This document shows positions 27,262 to 36,810 of a DNA stretch of 52,289 bases, piece after piece; the stretch's first letter is position 1, and every line of letters begins with the position of its first letter. The notes beneath the pieces are model-generated. The model was not told the DNA's origin. It ran no database searches and saw nothing but the letters and a program-made list of their open reading frames with translations. The translations under genes were made by a program, and so were the position numbers. The stretch comes from Trichodesmium sp. MAG_R03 (lineage in GTDB: Bacteria > Cyanobacteriota > Cyanobacteriia > Cyanobacteriales > Microcoleaceae), in assembly GCA_023356535.1 (NCBI GenBank), contig JAKQYF010000006.1, positions 1-52,289 on the forward strand, given 5' to 3'.

Positions 27262-27360
27262 AGAGTTTGCTGAATAAGTCTTATAGGTTAGTTTAGGAGC
27301 AGAAGCCATAACTCAGGAGAAAGAGGATGTAGTCGGATATATTTTTCCCTCACAACTTCC
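27262..27360 (-). repeat. TTGCTGA/TCAGCAAACCCT repeat, inverted partial copy
   Basis: AGAGTTTGCTGAATAAGTC followed by AGGAGCAG and GTCGGATATATTTTTCC is the reverse complement of the right half of the copy at 5805-6111 (GGACAAGTATATCCGAC, CTGCTCC, CAGCAAACCCT). The rest of the 26967-27461 spacer shows no gene. Confidence 0.55.
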
Positions 27361-27461
27361 CCCCTTGTCTGCTTAAAATCATCACATTTTGAGATTTTAG
27401 TATGATAAGTAACCTTGGTTCCCAAACTATAAACCTTAACAAGCTTACAATTATAGGGGTT

Positions 27462-28223
27462 TTAGTATATTTCCGAGGGATCCAAAAAATCGTTAATTAC
27501 TGAATCTGGGAGACTATGATTAGGATTATTATCATAAGATTTGAGGCAAGGCTTTGCCACAATAGACTCTAACTCTAGCAATTGAGATTGTAAACTTTTG
27601 ATCAACTTCACTTGTTCCTCAACAGAATTAATTCGATCAAACAATGCACGAATAACTTTAGCCTCAGAATCAGGCAAACTTCCATGTTCTAAAGGATTTA
27701 CCTTAACTCCAGAACGATATACAATTCTACCTGGTATTCCTACCACTGTACAATCACAAGGAACATCTCTCAAAACTACAGAACTAGCACCAATACGAAC
27801 ATTACTACCAATGTTAATATTACCAAGAATCTTTGCTCCTCCGCCAACAACTACATTTTCTCCCAAAGTAGGATGTCGTTTGCCAGTTTCTTTACCAGTA
27901 CCACCAAGAGTTACTCCTTGATAAATTAGGCAATAGTTTCCGATAATAGCCGTTTCTCCAATTACAACCCCCATACCGTGATCTATAAACACACTTTGAC
28001 CGATAACAGCCCCTGGGTGAATTTCAATTCCAGTTAAAAAGCGGGCTATATGAGAAATTAAACGAGGTATGAAAGGAACTTTGTGGGAGTGTAAACTATG
28101 AGCTATGCGATGAAATACTAAAGCCTGAAAACCAGGATAGCAAATGAGAACCTCCAACCAGTTTCGAGCAGCAGGGTCTCTATCAAAGATAATTCGGAAA
28201 TCAGCTAATAAAGTATTAAACAC
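27462..28223 (-). CDS. cysE: Serine O-acetyltransferase
   Basis: Catalyses acetyl-CoA plus L-serine to O-acetylserine, the first committed step of cysteine synthesis in the cytosol. The 253-residue protein has the N-terminal helical domain (DFRIIFDRDPAARNWLEVLICYPGFQAL) and then the left-handed beta-helix of hexapeptide repeats (IEIHPGAVIG, IDHGMGVVIGETAIIG, LGENVVVGGGAKILG, IGSNVRIGASSVVLRDVP). Catalytic and substrate residues are intact in HRIAH, IDHGMG and GKRHPT. The start is GTG 28223, giving the usual family N-terminus, with AAAGGT upstream as ribosome site. Its C-terminal extension (about 185-253) is longer than in short plant-type CysE but common in cyanobacteria. It is monocistronic. 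Confidence 0.95.
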   Translation of the reverse strand: MFNTLLADFRIIFDRDPAARNWLEVLICYPGFQALVFHRIAHSLHSHKVPFIPRLISHIARFLTGIEIHPGAVIGQSVFIDHGMGVVIGETAIIGNYCLIYQGVTLGGTGKETGKRHPTLGENVVVGGGAKILGNINIGSNVRIGASSVVLRDVPCDCTVVGIPGRIVYRSGVKVNPLEHGSLPDSEAKVIRALFDRINSVEEQVKLIKSLQSQLLELESIVAKPCLKSYDNNPNHSLPDSVINDFLDPSEIY

Positions 28224-29191
28224 AAAAATTTACCTTTTTTGGTTAATATAGATCACTTCAATATTATAACCTAAATTGACTATTACACCCAAACCTATTA
28301 TCAAAAAGTGGCAGGATTTTTGACATAAGTAAAATAAGATTGCTATATGGTATTGAGTCGACTAATGAGGGTAAAATTGAGAGGTTATTGATTAAATTTC
28401 TCAACAGTCTATTGAACAGAAGAGTTTGCCTTTTTTTACTTGAGAACATAATTTTATATTCTACTTGAATCTGAATCAAATTAGCTATTTAAATTAGCCT
28501 GAAAATACTACTATTATGTACTTTATTCCTAGCCATTATGGTATTAAGTTGGTTAATGAAGACTGTCTTGATTTTAGAACCAATGGACTTAATATAATAG
28601 CTACATATTCCCCGGTGGTTTTGTAGATCAATAGACCTCTCGAAAATGTCGATTTTACAAGGGAAGTATAAAGGTTTTAAAACCTTTTCTGGAAAAATCT
28701 AATGGTGTTGGTAGTTATACCAATTTCATAAACTTAGACTACACTGCTTGTCTTAATATTTATCAAATGTTGACATTATGATGTGTAGCCATACTTAAGG
28801 AGATTGGTATTATTTTTGGGTATTTAGAAGATTAATAAGCTGTTAACTTTTCTGATTCGTCAAATTTCCAGTTCAGAAACTGTTTTATTGATTTTGACTT
28901 TTAAAGGACGGGCCATAAATACTTGATAAAGAGCCTTCGCGAAGCGGAACGGAGTTCTATTGCTCTATGATTTTTTTCAGCTATTATATATTGTAAATTT
29001 ATATTAAGCGCAGCTTCATAGAGAGTTGGTATAACGTATTTACGTAGCGCTATATTGATTTCTATATAGTTACTATGATTTTCTCTGACTTCTGTCTGAC
29101 TTGTTAATTATGACTTGTGAGTTCTTTTTTTTATTCTACATTTTGTCGTGCGTAATGTAAGTTAAAAACCTTATTTATAAATAAAGAAACC
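28224..29191. other. Spacer between cysE and mrdA with a small inverted-repeat element
   Basis: No gene is supportable; a 71-codon minus-strand open frame at 28264-28479 lacks recognisable motifs. ATACCAAT at 28717 and ATTGGTAT at 28802 bound about 93 bases and resemble a MITE. GTAAAATAAGATTGCTATA near 28328 matches the AT-rich repeat near 11455 and, inverted, near 42380. CCTTCGCGAAGCGGAACGG near 28937 resembles pieces at 8075 and 31425. Confidence 0.5.
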
Positions 29192-31003
29192 ATGCTACGT
29201 GAATTTTCTTTTTCTCTTGAGTTCCGAAAAATAAAAGAGAATAACCTCTCATATCAGGAACGTCAGTCATCCTTACTATACCGAACAATAGTCATAACTT
29301 TATTGACAACAATTATTATTAGTCTACAAGCGGCTCGTCTAGCTCAACTACAATTAATCCAAGGAAAACAGAATAGGGAGCGAGCAGAAAACAATCGCAT
29401 TCGACCTATTCCAGTCCCTTCTAATCGAGGACTAATCCTAGACCGCCATGGCAAAGCTTTTGCATCTAACCGTCTTAAGCATTCCATATATTTATGGCCA
29501 AAAGAACAACCCAAAGAGCAATGGAAAATTACTGCAACTAAACTCAGTACTATCATTAATATACCGGCCGAAAAAATTATTGAAAAAATAGAACAGGCAA
29601 TTACTTCAGGAGAAAGGAATATACATCTTAACTATCAAGTTAGCCGTAATACTTTCATCACTTTACAAGAAAGGGCTGAGGAATTTCCTGGTGTAGAAGT
29701 TAGACCTGAATCAACTCGTTATTATCCTTATGGACAATTAGCGTCCCATGTCATAGGATATCTTGGTGAAGTTACACCAGCAGAACTAAAAACTAACCCA
29801 GAATACCAACTAAGAATGATGGTTGGTAGGATAGGAGTTGAAGCTAGTGCTAATGATCTACTAGCAGGAAAATGGGGTCAGCATTTGATAGAAGTCAATG
29901 CCCAAAATCGGGAAATAAGAGTTTTTGAAGAAGAAGATAAAGAGGCTAAAAGTGGACAAACGGTCAAGTTAACCCTTAATATAGAGCTTCAAAAAGCAGC
30001 AGAAACAGCTCTGGGTTTTCGAAAAGGGGCAGTAGTTGTTTTAGATGTAAATACAGGGGAAGTTTTAGTAATGGGAAGTTATCCCAGATTCAACCCCAAT
30101 GTCTTTACAAAACCTATGCTTGAAGAAAAATGGCGAAGTCTTCACAGTGAAGAGCAATCATTTTTAAATCGGTCTCTCCAAGGTTATCCTCCAGGTAGCA
30201 CATTTAAAATAGTTACTGCTGCTGCTGCTATGGGATCTGGCAAATTTTCTCCCTACTCAATTATTCAAACTTCTGATTCTATTTATATTGGAGGTATTGC
30301 TTTTAATGAACATAGTGGAGGATATGGTCCTATTGGTTTTAGAACTGCATTAGCTTATAGTAGTAATACTTTCTTTTTTCGGACAGGTATGACTATTGGT
30401 CACAAACAAATAGCTCAATGGGCATATAAACTTGGTTTAGGGGGCAAAAATTTAAACCTTCTGGGCATACCTTCTGCATATCATGGTCTTATTCCTACTG
30501 AAGAAGATAAACGTAGAATTTATAATGATCCTTGGTATTTAGGTGATACAATCACTATGGCAATTGGTCAGGGTCTGGTTTTGGTGACACCTTTAGAGTT
30601 GGCAGCAGCAACAGCAGCGATCGCTAATGGTGGCAAACAGGTTAAACCTCACTTATTTGCCAATGAAACTCACTCTCCAGAAATGAAACCTATTCCTATA
30701 GGATTAAAACCAGAACATGTCAAAACAATTAAACAAGGAATGATTGATGTTGTTAACTATGGTACAGCACGATCGCTTAATGATGGTACCATTCCACTTA
30801 CAGGAGGAAAAACAGGTACATCAGAAGTAACGGGACAAAAGTCTCATTCCTTATATGTGGGTTTTGGGCCTGCTGAACAGTCAAGAATAGCGATCGCTGT
30901 GATTGTTGAAAATGGTGGTTATGGTTCTGCTGCTGCTGCTTCAGTTGCTAAACAGATTTTTCAAACTTATTTCAGCAAGTATAGCCAAGCTAAACTGAAG
31001 TAG
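29192..31003 (+). CDS. mrdA: Penicillin-binding protein 2 (peptidoglycan D,D-transpeptidase)
   Basis: Class B transpeptidase that cross-links peptidoglycan during cell elongation with RodA. One N-terminal membrane anchor (about residues 33-52, TIVITLLTTIIISLQAARLAQ) is followed by the PBP dimerisation domain (VPSNRGLILDRHGKAFASNR; YPYGQLASHVIGYLGEV). The transpeptidase domain has the three active-site motifs in order: STFK (Ser about 335), SSN (about 389) and KTGTSE (about 538). The protein is 603 residues, the usual length. It starts at ATG 29192. RodA is not adjacent. The C-terminal sequence GYGSAAAASVAKQIFQTYF is typical and no defects are visible. Confidence 0.93.
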   Translation: MLREFSFSLEFRKIKENNLSYQERQSSLLYRTIVITLLTTIIISLQAARLAQLQLIQGKQNRERAENNRIRPIPVPSNRGLILDRHGKAFASNRLKHSIYLWPKEQPKEQWKITATKLSTIINIPAEKIIEKIEQAITSGERNIHLNYQVSRNTFITLQERAEEFPGVEVRPESTRYYPYGQLASHVIGYLGEVTPAELKTNPEYQLRMMVGRIGVEASANDLLAGKWGQHLIEVNAQNREIRVFEEEDKEAKSGQTVKLTLNIELQKAAETALGFRKGAVVVLDVNTGEVLVMGSYPRFNPNVFTKPMLEEKWRSLHSEEQSFLNRSLQGYPPGSTFKIVTAAAAMGSGKFSPYSIIQTSDSIYIGGIAFNEHSGGYGPIGFRTALAYSSNTFFFRTGMTIGHKQIAQWAYKLGLGGKNLNLLGIPSAYHGLIPTEEDKRRIYNDPWYLGDTITMAIGQGLVLVTPLELAAATAAIANGGKQVKPHLFANETHSPEMKPIPIGLKPEHVKTIKQGMIDVVNYGTARSLNDGTIPLTGGKTGTSEVTGQKSHSLYVGFGPAEQSRIAIAVIVENGGYGSAAAASVAKQIFQTYFSKYSQAKLK

Positions 31004-31268
31004 TTTCTTTAGTTGGTTGAATAGGCTCCGATGATATTGGCAAAATATTATCGGCTATAGGCAAAGAAGAGGAAATTTTTGTTAAGTTGCTGATCTCAAA
31101 TCTCAAAAGTCCTTCTACATCTTCTTGAGAGTATGGAGTAGGTACTAGAGTTCGACCGAGTCACACCATTTATCAAAAGTCTTGCTATACTTGGAAGCTA
31201 GCAAAATTGCTTTTCTTCATAACCGAAGTTACCAAATATCAAGCATTTGCTCGAACTAATAATATTTA

Positions 31269-31359
31269 CAGGACTTACGCAACGGTGCTACCTATAGTAG
31301 CAATATCTTAAAAATTACAAACTTATGCACTATATATAGATTTAATGGGTAAGTCCTGA
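31269..31359. repeat. GGACTTACGCA-type MITE, copy d
   Basis: The ends are CAGGACTTACGCA and GGGTAAGTCCTG. The interior differs from the other copies apart from a CTATATATAGATT word. Confidence 0.6.
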
Positions 31360-31368
31360 TTTATAAAT

Positions 31369-31500
31369 CAGGACTTACGCAAAGGTACTATATATAGATT
31401 CCTGGTGCGTTACGAAGTCCGCAATTCAAGTCGCGAAGCGTTCGCTCCGCTTGGCGTCAGCAAAACACACCCTACCAATGGTGTTCATACGTAAGTCCTG
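31369..31500. repeat. GGACTTACGCA-type MITE, copy e
   Basis: The ends are CAGGACTTACGCA and TACGTAAGTCCTG. The interior matches the inserted element at 8174-8304 (GGTGCGTTACGAAGT, GTCGCGAAGCGTTCGCTCC, GCGTCAGCAAAACAC). It lies only 9 bases from copy d. Confidence 0.7.
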
Positions 31501-31514
31501 TAAATATAAGTTTT

Positions 31515-31780
31515 TGTTGACATCCTCCCCGGCCTAAAGGCACGGGGTAACAACCGAGCCGTAGCCCCTCGGCGGGTTGACATCTCACAGGCTGCTGCTA
31601 CTTTGGCAGTAGTCTTATACTGGACTCCATGCCCGTTTTTTGTCTCGGTATGCCTACCCGCGACTAATATATTTCTTCTTGTGAACTAAAAAGCATGATC
31701 ACATAACTTGTGGAAAAAAAATCAACTAAAAAGTTGCCCGCTTATGGGCGAGGCTTTAAACCCAATTTTTCGGTAATTGG
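31515..31780 (-). mobile_element. IS200/IS605-like remnant
   Basis: The segment starts GTTGACATCCTCCCCGGCC followed by TAAAGGCACGGGG, the hairpin-bearing word typical of IS200/IS605 ends. Read on the minus strand it includes a frame NGHGVQYKTTAKVAAACEMS that may be the degraded C-terminus of a TnpB protein. GAGGCTTTAAACCCAATTTT near 31750 is the inverse of a sequence beside the tnpB remnant near 25898. No complete transposase remains. Confidence 0.5.
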
Positions 31781-32053
31781 TATAATATTATGTTTAAGTC
31801 ATTCTGATTTAGATTGAGACAAGATTTTCTTGCTGTGAAAGGGTTTTTAGCTGAAAAAGTATCCCATTCTTATTCGGAATTACTATAACTTAACAAAGAA
31901 AGGCAGAAGGCAGAAGCCAGAGGGCAGAGGGCAGGAGGGATTCCCACGGGACGCCGAAGGTACGAAATTCTCAGGAAAATATTAAGCATAAATACTTACT
32001 GAATTCTTGACTCCTATTGATCTCTATGGTTTTTTCTTGACTCCTGACTTCTT

Positions 32054-32143
32054 CAGAACTTACCCAGGCGAACTCAGAAACCCTATTTTTTCGTAGATGT
32101 CTAATGATTTATTCTAAAAAGCGGGTTTCTTTGCGTAAGTCCT
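32054..32143. repeat. GGACTTACGCA-type MITE, copy f
   Basis: The ends are CAGAACTTACCCA and TGCGTAAGTCCT. The interior contains GAAACCCTATTTTTTCG and AAGCGGGTTTCTT, which form a second inner inverted pair. Confidence 0.55.
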
Positions 32144-32240
32144 ATTCTTATTTCAGACTACATTTTGTCGTGGAGAACGTAAATCTAGGCTTTATATACA
32201 AACAATACTACTGGACATTATATAAGTAGTAATCAAACTC

Positions 32241-32281
32241 TTTCTTCTTTCTTCTTTCTTCTTTCTTCTTTCTTTTTCTTT
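32241..32281. repeat. Short tandem repeat of heptamer TTTCTTC
   Basis: About five head-to-tail TTTCTTC units followed by a looser T/C tract. It resembles the heptamer STRR repeats known in filamentous cyanobacteria. Confidence 0.8.
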
Positions 32282-32343
32282 ACCTCTGGTTTATAATACT
32301 GATTTTACCACATACTGAAATTCTCTAAAATTCTCTAAATTAT

Positions 32344-35300
32344 TTATTTGAGAGTTTTTAGTACTTTGATAGGAATTTGAATGATAAATTCAGTGCCTTT
32401 TTCTAATTGTGAAGTGCATTTTAAGATGCCACTATGTTTCTCAACTATAATTTTATAGCTAATGGAAAGACCAAGGCCTGTTCCTTTTCCTACTGGTTTA
32501 GTAGTAAAAAATGGATCGAAAACTTGATTAATTAAGTTTTCTTTTATTCCAGAGCCATTATCTTGAATAGAGATGGTAACGTATTCAAGATTAGATTCTA
32601 TTTCTGGTTTTTCAGAGTTTAGCTGGGTAGTAATTTTAATTATCCTTGGCTTCAATTTACCTTCAAGGGCGTCAATAGAATTAGCAATAATATTCATAAA
32701 GACTTGGTTGAGTTGTCCTGGATAGCACTCTAATTTGGGCAAATTACCGTACTCTTTAACAATCTCAATTCCAGAATCTTTCCCCTTTGATTTGATCCGG
32801 TTGTCTAAAATTAGCAAGGTACTATCAATACCTTCATGAATATCTACTATTTTTCTCTCTGCTTCGTCTAAACGAGAGAAGTTTCTTAGTGATAGAACAA
32901 TTTTACGAATACGTTCGGTACCCATTTCCATTGAAGATATAATTTTGGATATGTCTTCCGTTAAAAAGTCTAACTCTATATCTTGAGTTTTGTTCTTAAT
33001 TTCTACAACAGGATCTAAATAATACTTTTGATAAAGTTTTAATAATTCTAGAATATCTTTTGTATAATTTTTAATATAGGTGAGATTGCCATGAATAAAA
33101 TTGATAGGATTATTAATTTCATGGGCAACCCCTGCTACTATTTGACCAAGAGATGACATTTTTTCTTGTTGAATTAATTGAGCTTCTTTTTGCTTGAGGT
33201 TCTTTAAAGCTCCACTAAGTTGATGAGCTTGAGTTTGAGCTGCTAAAGCTGCTGCACGGGTTTGAGCATAAAGTTCAGCTTGGTCAATGGCGATCGCCAA
33301 TTGATCTACTACTGCTTGGAGTAATTCTACCTCACTCTCTTTCCAAGGTCGATGATCACTATATTGGTTACAGATGACTCCCCCCATTTGACCAGAGCGG
33401 GTTTGCAATGGTAGCAATAATGTAGATTTTATTCTCAACCGTTGTAGATATAGCTGCATTGGTTTCAGGTAATTTTGATTAACTATTTCTGTATTATCAA
33501 GTTGTAAAATTTCAAGATTCCGAATTTTATCTGATAAAATTGTAGTCTGCTCCCTGTTATATTCTGGAGTTTGAACAAATATTTTAGGGTTAGAAGCTTC
33601 ATGGGTGATAGCAATGCTAGTAACTTGAGCAGATAAGCACCAAATGAAGTAGCATTGGTCAATTTGTAAGAGGTTTCTAATTTCTGTAACGGCAGTTCCT
33701 AGTATTTTATCAAGATCTAGGGAATCTCTAATTTGACTGGCAAGACGAAATAGTAAAGCTTCTCGGTTACTTAATAATTGTTCTTGGGTTCTAACTCGGT
33801 CTATAGAAGTAGCGATCGCACGTGCAATCCAATTGAGTACATTTCTAGCTGACTCGGTAAGAAGGTTGTAACTCCATATATTCATGACTCCAACAACCCG
33901 ACTATCTGAAGTCAGTAGGGTAAAATCATTTGTCAGCATTTCCTGTTGGTTATCAGAGTTAATGTCTAAAATTAGAGATTTAGAAGTTAATACACTTTTT
34001 AGGGTAAGTAGTTGTTGTTGATGTTTGATTTCTAATTCTAAGTTATTACCGAATAATGCTTGTAGTTCTAGTTGACTAGTTTTAGTGTTCAGAGTCCAAA
34101 TTCCTGAAGCGATAACATCTAATTCTACGACGATCGCTTTTACACAATTTTGGAGAATATCGCTCAGGGAACTAACTGCTCCGAGTGCTATTCCCACTTC
34201 AGCTTCCAAAGTTGATAAACTTGCTCGTTCTAGCAAAGCTGCTTCTGCACGTTTTCGCTCTGTTATATCTCGTGACACTGCTACTAATTCTAGAACTTGA
34301 CCAGTTTCTGAATCTTGAATTTTTTGACAAGTTGTTTCAAAGTAGATGTAAGAACCGTTTTTATGACGCAGTCGGTGAGTAAAGGTATCTCCTTCCAATT
34401 GTTGAGAAGTATTTACGAGTTTCCGATCTTCGGGATGAAATAGATCGTATATACAGTTCCCCACTAATTCATCTGGTTCATATCCAAGCAGATGACGACA
34501 GGCGGCAGAAGCGAACAAATATATACCTTCTGAGGTTTGCCTAGAAATTAAGTCAGTTGAATTATTAGTTAAAAGTCGATAACGTGCTTCACTGTCTCTG
34601 AGTGCTTCTTCTGCTTGTTTTTTTTGCGTGATATCTGTTTGTGTACCAATAAAGTGCCTTACACGGCCATCATTATCTCTGACTGGAGATATTGCTAATT
34701 CGTTCCAAAAGGGAGTACCATCTTTGCAGTAATTTTTTAGGACTACTAAGCAATTTGTTTCTGATTTTATAGCTTGGTGAATTTGAGATAGTGCTGCTGA
34801 GTCGGTGTCTTTACCTTGTAAAAATCTACAGTTTTTCCCCAATACTTCTTTACTAGAATAGCCTGTAATTTTTTCAAAGGCAGGGTTGCAGTAAATAATT
34901 GGATTATTAGGATGAGTATAGTCAGTAATCACTATGCCATTGTTGCTAGCTGCCATTGCTCTTTCTAGTGGAAGTAATGTTTTTTCTTCTCGATCCTCGT
35001 TAGCTATTTCTTGTAATTTGATAATATTTCCACTAAAAGTATATAATTTTCTTTGCAATTCTACTTGGCTACTGATATGAATACTGAGTTTTTTTAATGC
35101 TTTTTTATATTTCTCTGTTAAGTTTCTGGATACATAGTCCATTAATGATAAAATGCCAATTTGTTCACCTTTAATATTGATCGGAATTCCCACATAAAAT
35201 CTAATTTTTGGTTCTGATACTACTAAACTATGATGTGCTATTCTTTGATCTGTTAATGTATCAGTTATAATTAATAGTTGTGTTTCTGTATCCTGTAATT

Positions 35301-35520
35301 GATTTTTTGTTTTTTGTGATGTTTCTAAAATTCTTTCTACAAAGTTTAGGAAGACATCCTTGTTCTTTGTTAGACCTGTTTGAGATTTTAACCAAAGGTA
35401 GTTACAATCTATAAAATTAATAAATGCTATTGGAGTTTCAGCTATATCTGCTGCCAAGTCTACTATTTCCTGAAAGGAAGTTTCAGAGGCTAATATATAG
35501 TATAGTGATTTTACTTCCAT
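32344..35520 (-). CDS. LOV-domain multi-sensor histidine kinase (GAF-LOV-PAS-GAF-GAF-HisKA-HATPase)
   Basis: A 1058-residue cytosolic sensor kinase without membrane helices. Domains in order: GAF (about 5-155), LOV-type PAS (about 185-300), a second PAS (about 305-425), GAF (about 435-570), GAF (about 590-765), then the kinase core. The LOV domain has GKNCRFLQ (residues 228-235) with the flavin-adduct cysteine at 231, plus the flavin-contact residues Asn263, Asn273 (NYCKDGTPFWNEL) and Gln294 (GTQTDIT). Blue-light sensing through FMN is therefore expected. The phospho-acceptor is His800 in GVAHEINNPINF. N-box IANSIDALEG, G1 DNGSG, F-box FDPFFTTK and G2 GTGLGLSIS are intact. There is no receiver domain. 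It is divergent from a CheY-like gene 300 bases away, a likely partner. Start ATG 35520. Confidence 0.92.
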   Translation of the reverse strand: MEVKSLYYILASETSFQEIVDLAADIAETPIAFINFIDCNYLWLKSQTGLTKNKDVFLNFVERILETSQKTKNQLQDTETQLLIITDTLTDQRIAHHSLVVSEPKIRFYVGIPINIKGEQIGILSLMDYVSRNLTEKYKKALKKLSIHISSQVELQRKLYTFSGNIIKLQEIANEDREEKTLLPLERAMAASNNGIVITDYTHPNNPIIYCNPAFEKITGYSSKEVLGKNCRFLQGKDTDSAALSQIHQAIKSETNCLVVLKNYCKDGTPFWNELAISPVRDNDGRVRHFIGTQTDITQKKQAEEALRDSEARYRLLTNNSTDLISRQTSEGIYLFASAACRHLLGYEPDELVGNCIYDLFHPEDRKLVNTSQQLEGDTFTHRLRHKNGSYIYFETTCQKIQDSETGQVLELVAVSRDITERKRAEAALLERASLSTLEAEVGIALGAVSSLSDILQNCVKAIVVELDVIASGIWTLNTKTSQLELQALFGNNLELEIKHQQQLLTLKSVLTSKSLILDINSDNQQEMLTNDFTLLTSDSRVVGVMNIWSYNLLTESARNVLNWIARAIATSIDRVRTQEQLLSNREALLFRLASQIRDSLDLDKILGTAVTEIRNLLQIDQCYFIWCLSAQVTSIAITHEASNPKIFVQTPEYNREQTTILSDKIRNLEILQLDNTEIVNQNYLKPMQLYLQRLRIKSTLLLPLQTRSGQMGGVICNQYSDHRPWKESEVELLQAVVDQLAIAIDQAELYAQTRAAALAAQTQAHQLSGALKNLKQKEAQLIQQEKMSSLGQIVAGVAHEINNPINFIHGNLTYIKNYTKDILELLKLYQKYYLDPVVEIKNKTQDIELDFLTEDISKIISSMEMGTERIRKIVLSLRNFSRLDEAERKIVDIHEGIDSTLLILDNRIKSKGKDSGIEIVKEYGNLPKLECYPGQLNQVFMNIIANSIDALEGKLKPRIIKITTQLNSEKPEIESNLEYVTISIQDNGSGIKENLINQVFDPFFTTKPVGKGTGLGLSISYKIIVEKHSGILKCTSQLEKGTEFIIQIPIKVLKTLK

Positions 35521-35820
35521 TGTATTGACCTTGTTTATTTAAACTTTTATTGTTTTGATTCAAAAATTACTTATTTTTCTATTATTCTATTATCTAATTT
35601 TGAAATAGATTAATGATTTTTAATTTGGTAAAATTATGTTTCTTTACTATAAGGATAATACCATAGACTAACAGTAGTTAAATCTCAAATAAAATCATAG
35701 GTAGTTTAGAGTTACCTAAGGTACTAATTTACCACCTATAATCTGATAAGGATAAACAAAAGAAATATACTCAAAATGTTTACTCATGGACAAATGGGGG
35801 GACTAAGTTTAGGAAATAAT
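35521..35820. promoter_or_regulatory. Divergent intergenic region, LOV kinase and response regulator
   Basis: AT-rich spacer that should carry promoters for both divergent signalling genes. AGGA at 35811 lies 6 bases before the ATG chosen for the regulator. No defensible promoter or operator sequence could be picked by eye. Confidence 0.4.
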
Positions 35821-36201
35821 ATGTCTAGAATTGAAAGTATGAAAAAGACGATCTTGGCAGTAGATGATAGTCAAATTATGCAGGGTATTGTCAAGCAACT
35901 TTTGGGTCAAAAATATCGGGTGTTAGTAGCTGACAATGCTATAGATGCGTTGTCAATAATTTACAATGAGCAAGTAGCAGTTTTATTGCTAGATGTTTCA
36001 CTTCCTGGTATAGATGGTTTAGAACTATGTCGTATAGTACGCAGCATTCCTCAATTTGAAAGTTTGCCAATTATTATGTTAACAGCAAGAGACAGTTCTT
36101 TTGATAAAGTTCAAGGATACTTAGCTGGTACTACAGAATATGTAACTAAACCTTTTAATAGAGAAAAGTTAAATCAGGTAATCAGTAAGTTATTAAATTA
36201 A
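35821..36201 (+). CDS. CheY-like single-domain response regulator
   Basis: A stand-alone receiver domain of about 126 residues with no output domain. The acidic pair is in LAVDDSQ, the phospho-acceptor is Asp58 in LLLDVSL, the Thr is in IIMLTARD, and the Lys is in VTKPF. It can therefore be phosphorylated and probably acts by protein contact. I chose ATG 35821 because AGGA lies just upstream; an in-frame ATG at 35776 adds 15 residues (MFTHGQMGG..) and is a real alternative. It is divergent from the LOV histidine kinase and faces the chemosensory genes. It could receive phosphate from either kinase, so the partner is inference. Confidence 0.88.
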   Translation: MSRIESMKKTILAVDDSQIMQGIVKQLLGQKYRVLVADNAIDALSIIYNEQVAVLLLDVSLPGIDGLELCRIVRSIPQFESLPIIMLTARDSSFDKVQGYLAGTTEYVTKPFNREKLNQVISKLLN

Positions 36202-36810
36202 TTTGAAGTAGGCATCAGCAAAGCCAAGAAAGAGATAAGAACAGAAATTATACAACTTTCGTTAATTCAATTATAGCACTACAAAAAAATGTTAGGGCAT
36301 TAATAAAATAGAAATCTTTGATAACCAATAGTTTTGATTTGAGCTGATAGCTGAATGTTATATAAGCAGTTAATCTAGTTAAGTTAGCTGACATTAAATT
36401 TTGTCGCTATGTAACAAAATGTAAAGAGGCATCAAATCAACGATTTTATACTAATATCAACATAGATCTCAAAGGATTAAAAGATCAAGGCTTTAGCCTT
36501 ATTTGGGTAGCAAAAAGTACCAACTTCTCCGTGGCTCAAGCTCAAAAAGTTAAGATTGATAGGCTGACTATAGCAGAAAAATTAAGGGGCAATTCTTACT
36601 ATTACCTCCTCTGTAATTCCCATTTATCAAAACTTATGGCTCCCTCCTCCCTACTTATTACTCCATACTCCCTCCCTAAAAAAAACTTTTTCAGCAAACC
36701 CTACTTAACTCAAATTAATTATTAATATTAAACTTTTAATTTATAGCAGTTACTATGACTGGCACGAACATTCTCAAATTATAGTCACAGCAAGAATGTA
36801 ATTTATAACT
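36202..36810. other. Spacer with repeat between regulator and cheB
   Basis: Convergent 3' ends meet here, so terminators are expected but none is clear. A GCTGATAGCT word near 36345 and one TTGCTGA-family repeat copy are present. A 64-codon plus-strand open frame at 36531-36725 lies within the repeat and is not supported. Confidence 0.5.
36460..36702 (+). repeat. TTGCTGA/TCAGCAAACCCT repeat, copy 3
   Basis: It shares AAGGCTTTAGCCTTATTT, AGCAAAAAGT, GCAGAAAAATTAAGGGGC and the right end ACTTTTTCAGCAAACCCT with the copies at 5340 and 5805. The left end is degenerate. Confidence 0.6.

Larger units (their letters stand above)
31004..32343. other. 1.3-kb repeat and IS-remnant spacer
   Basis: No intact gene. 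It contains two adjacent GGACTTACGCA-type elements, an IS200/IS605-like remnant, a third GGACTTA-type element and a heptamer tract, listed separately. A purine-rich run near 31900 (AGGCAGAAGGCAGAAGCCAG) is a simple-sequence repeat. Confidence 0.6.

Noticed and set aside
31140-31190. Sequence with GTTCGA considered as a tRNA T-arm
   Set aside because: No cloverleaf arms can be formed around it; the same applies near 50510.
32241-32281. Heptamer tract considered as a CRISPR-like array
   Set aside because: Units are contiguous 7-mers with no spacers, so it is a simple tandem repeat.
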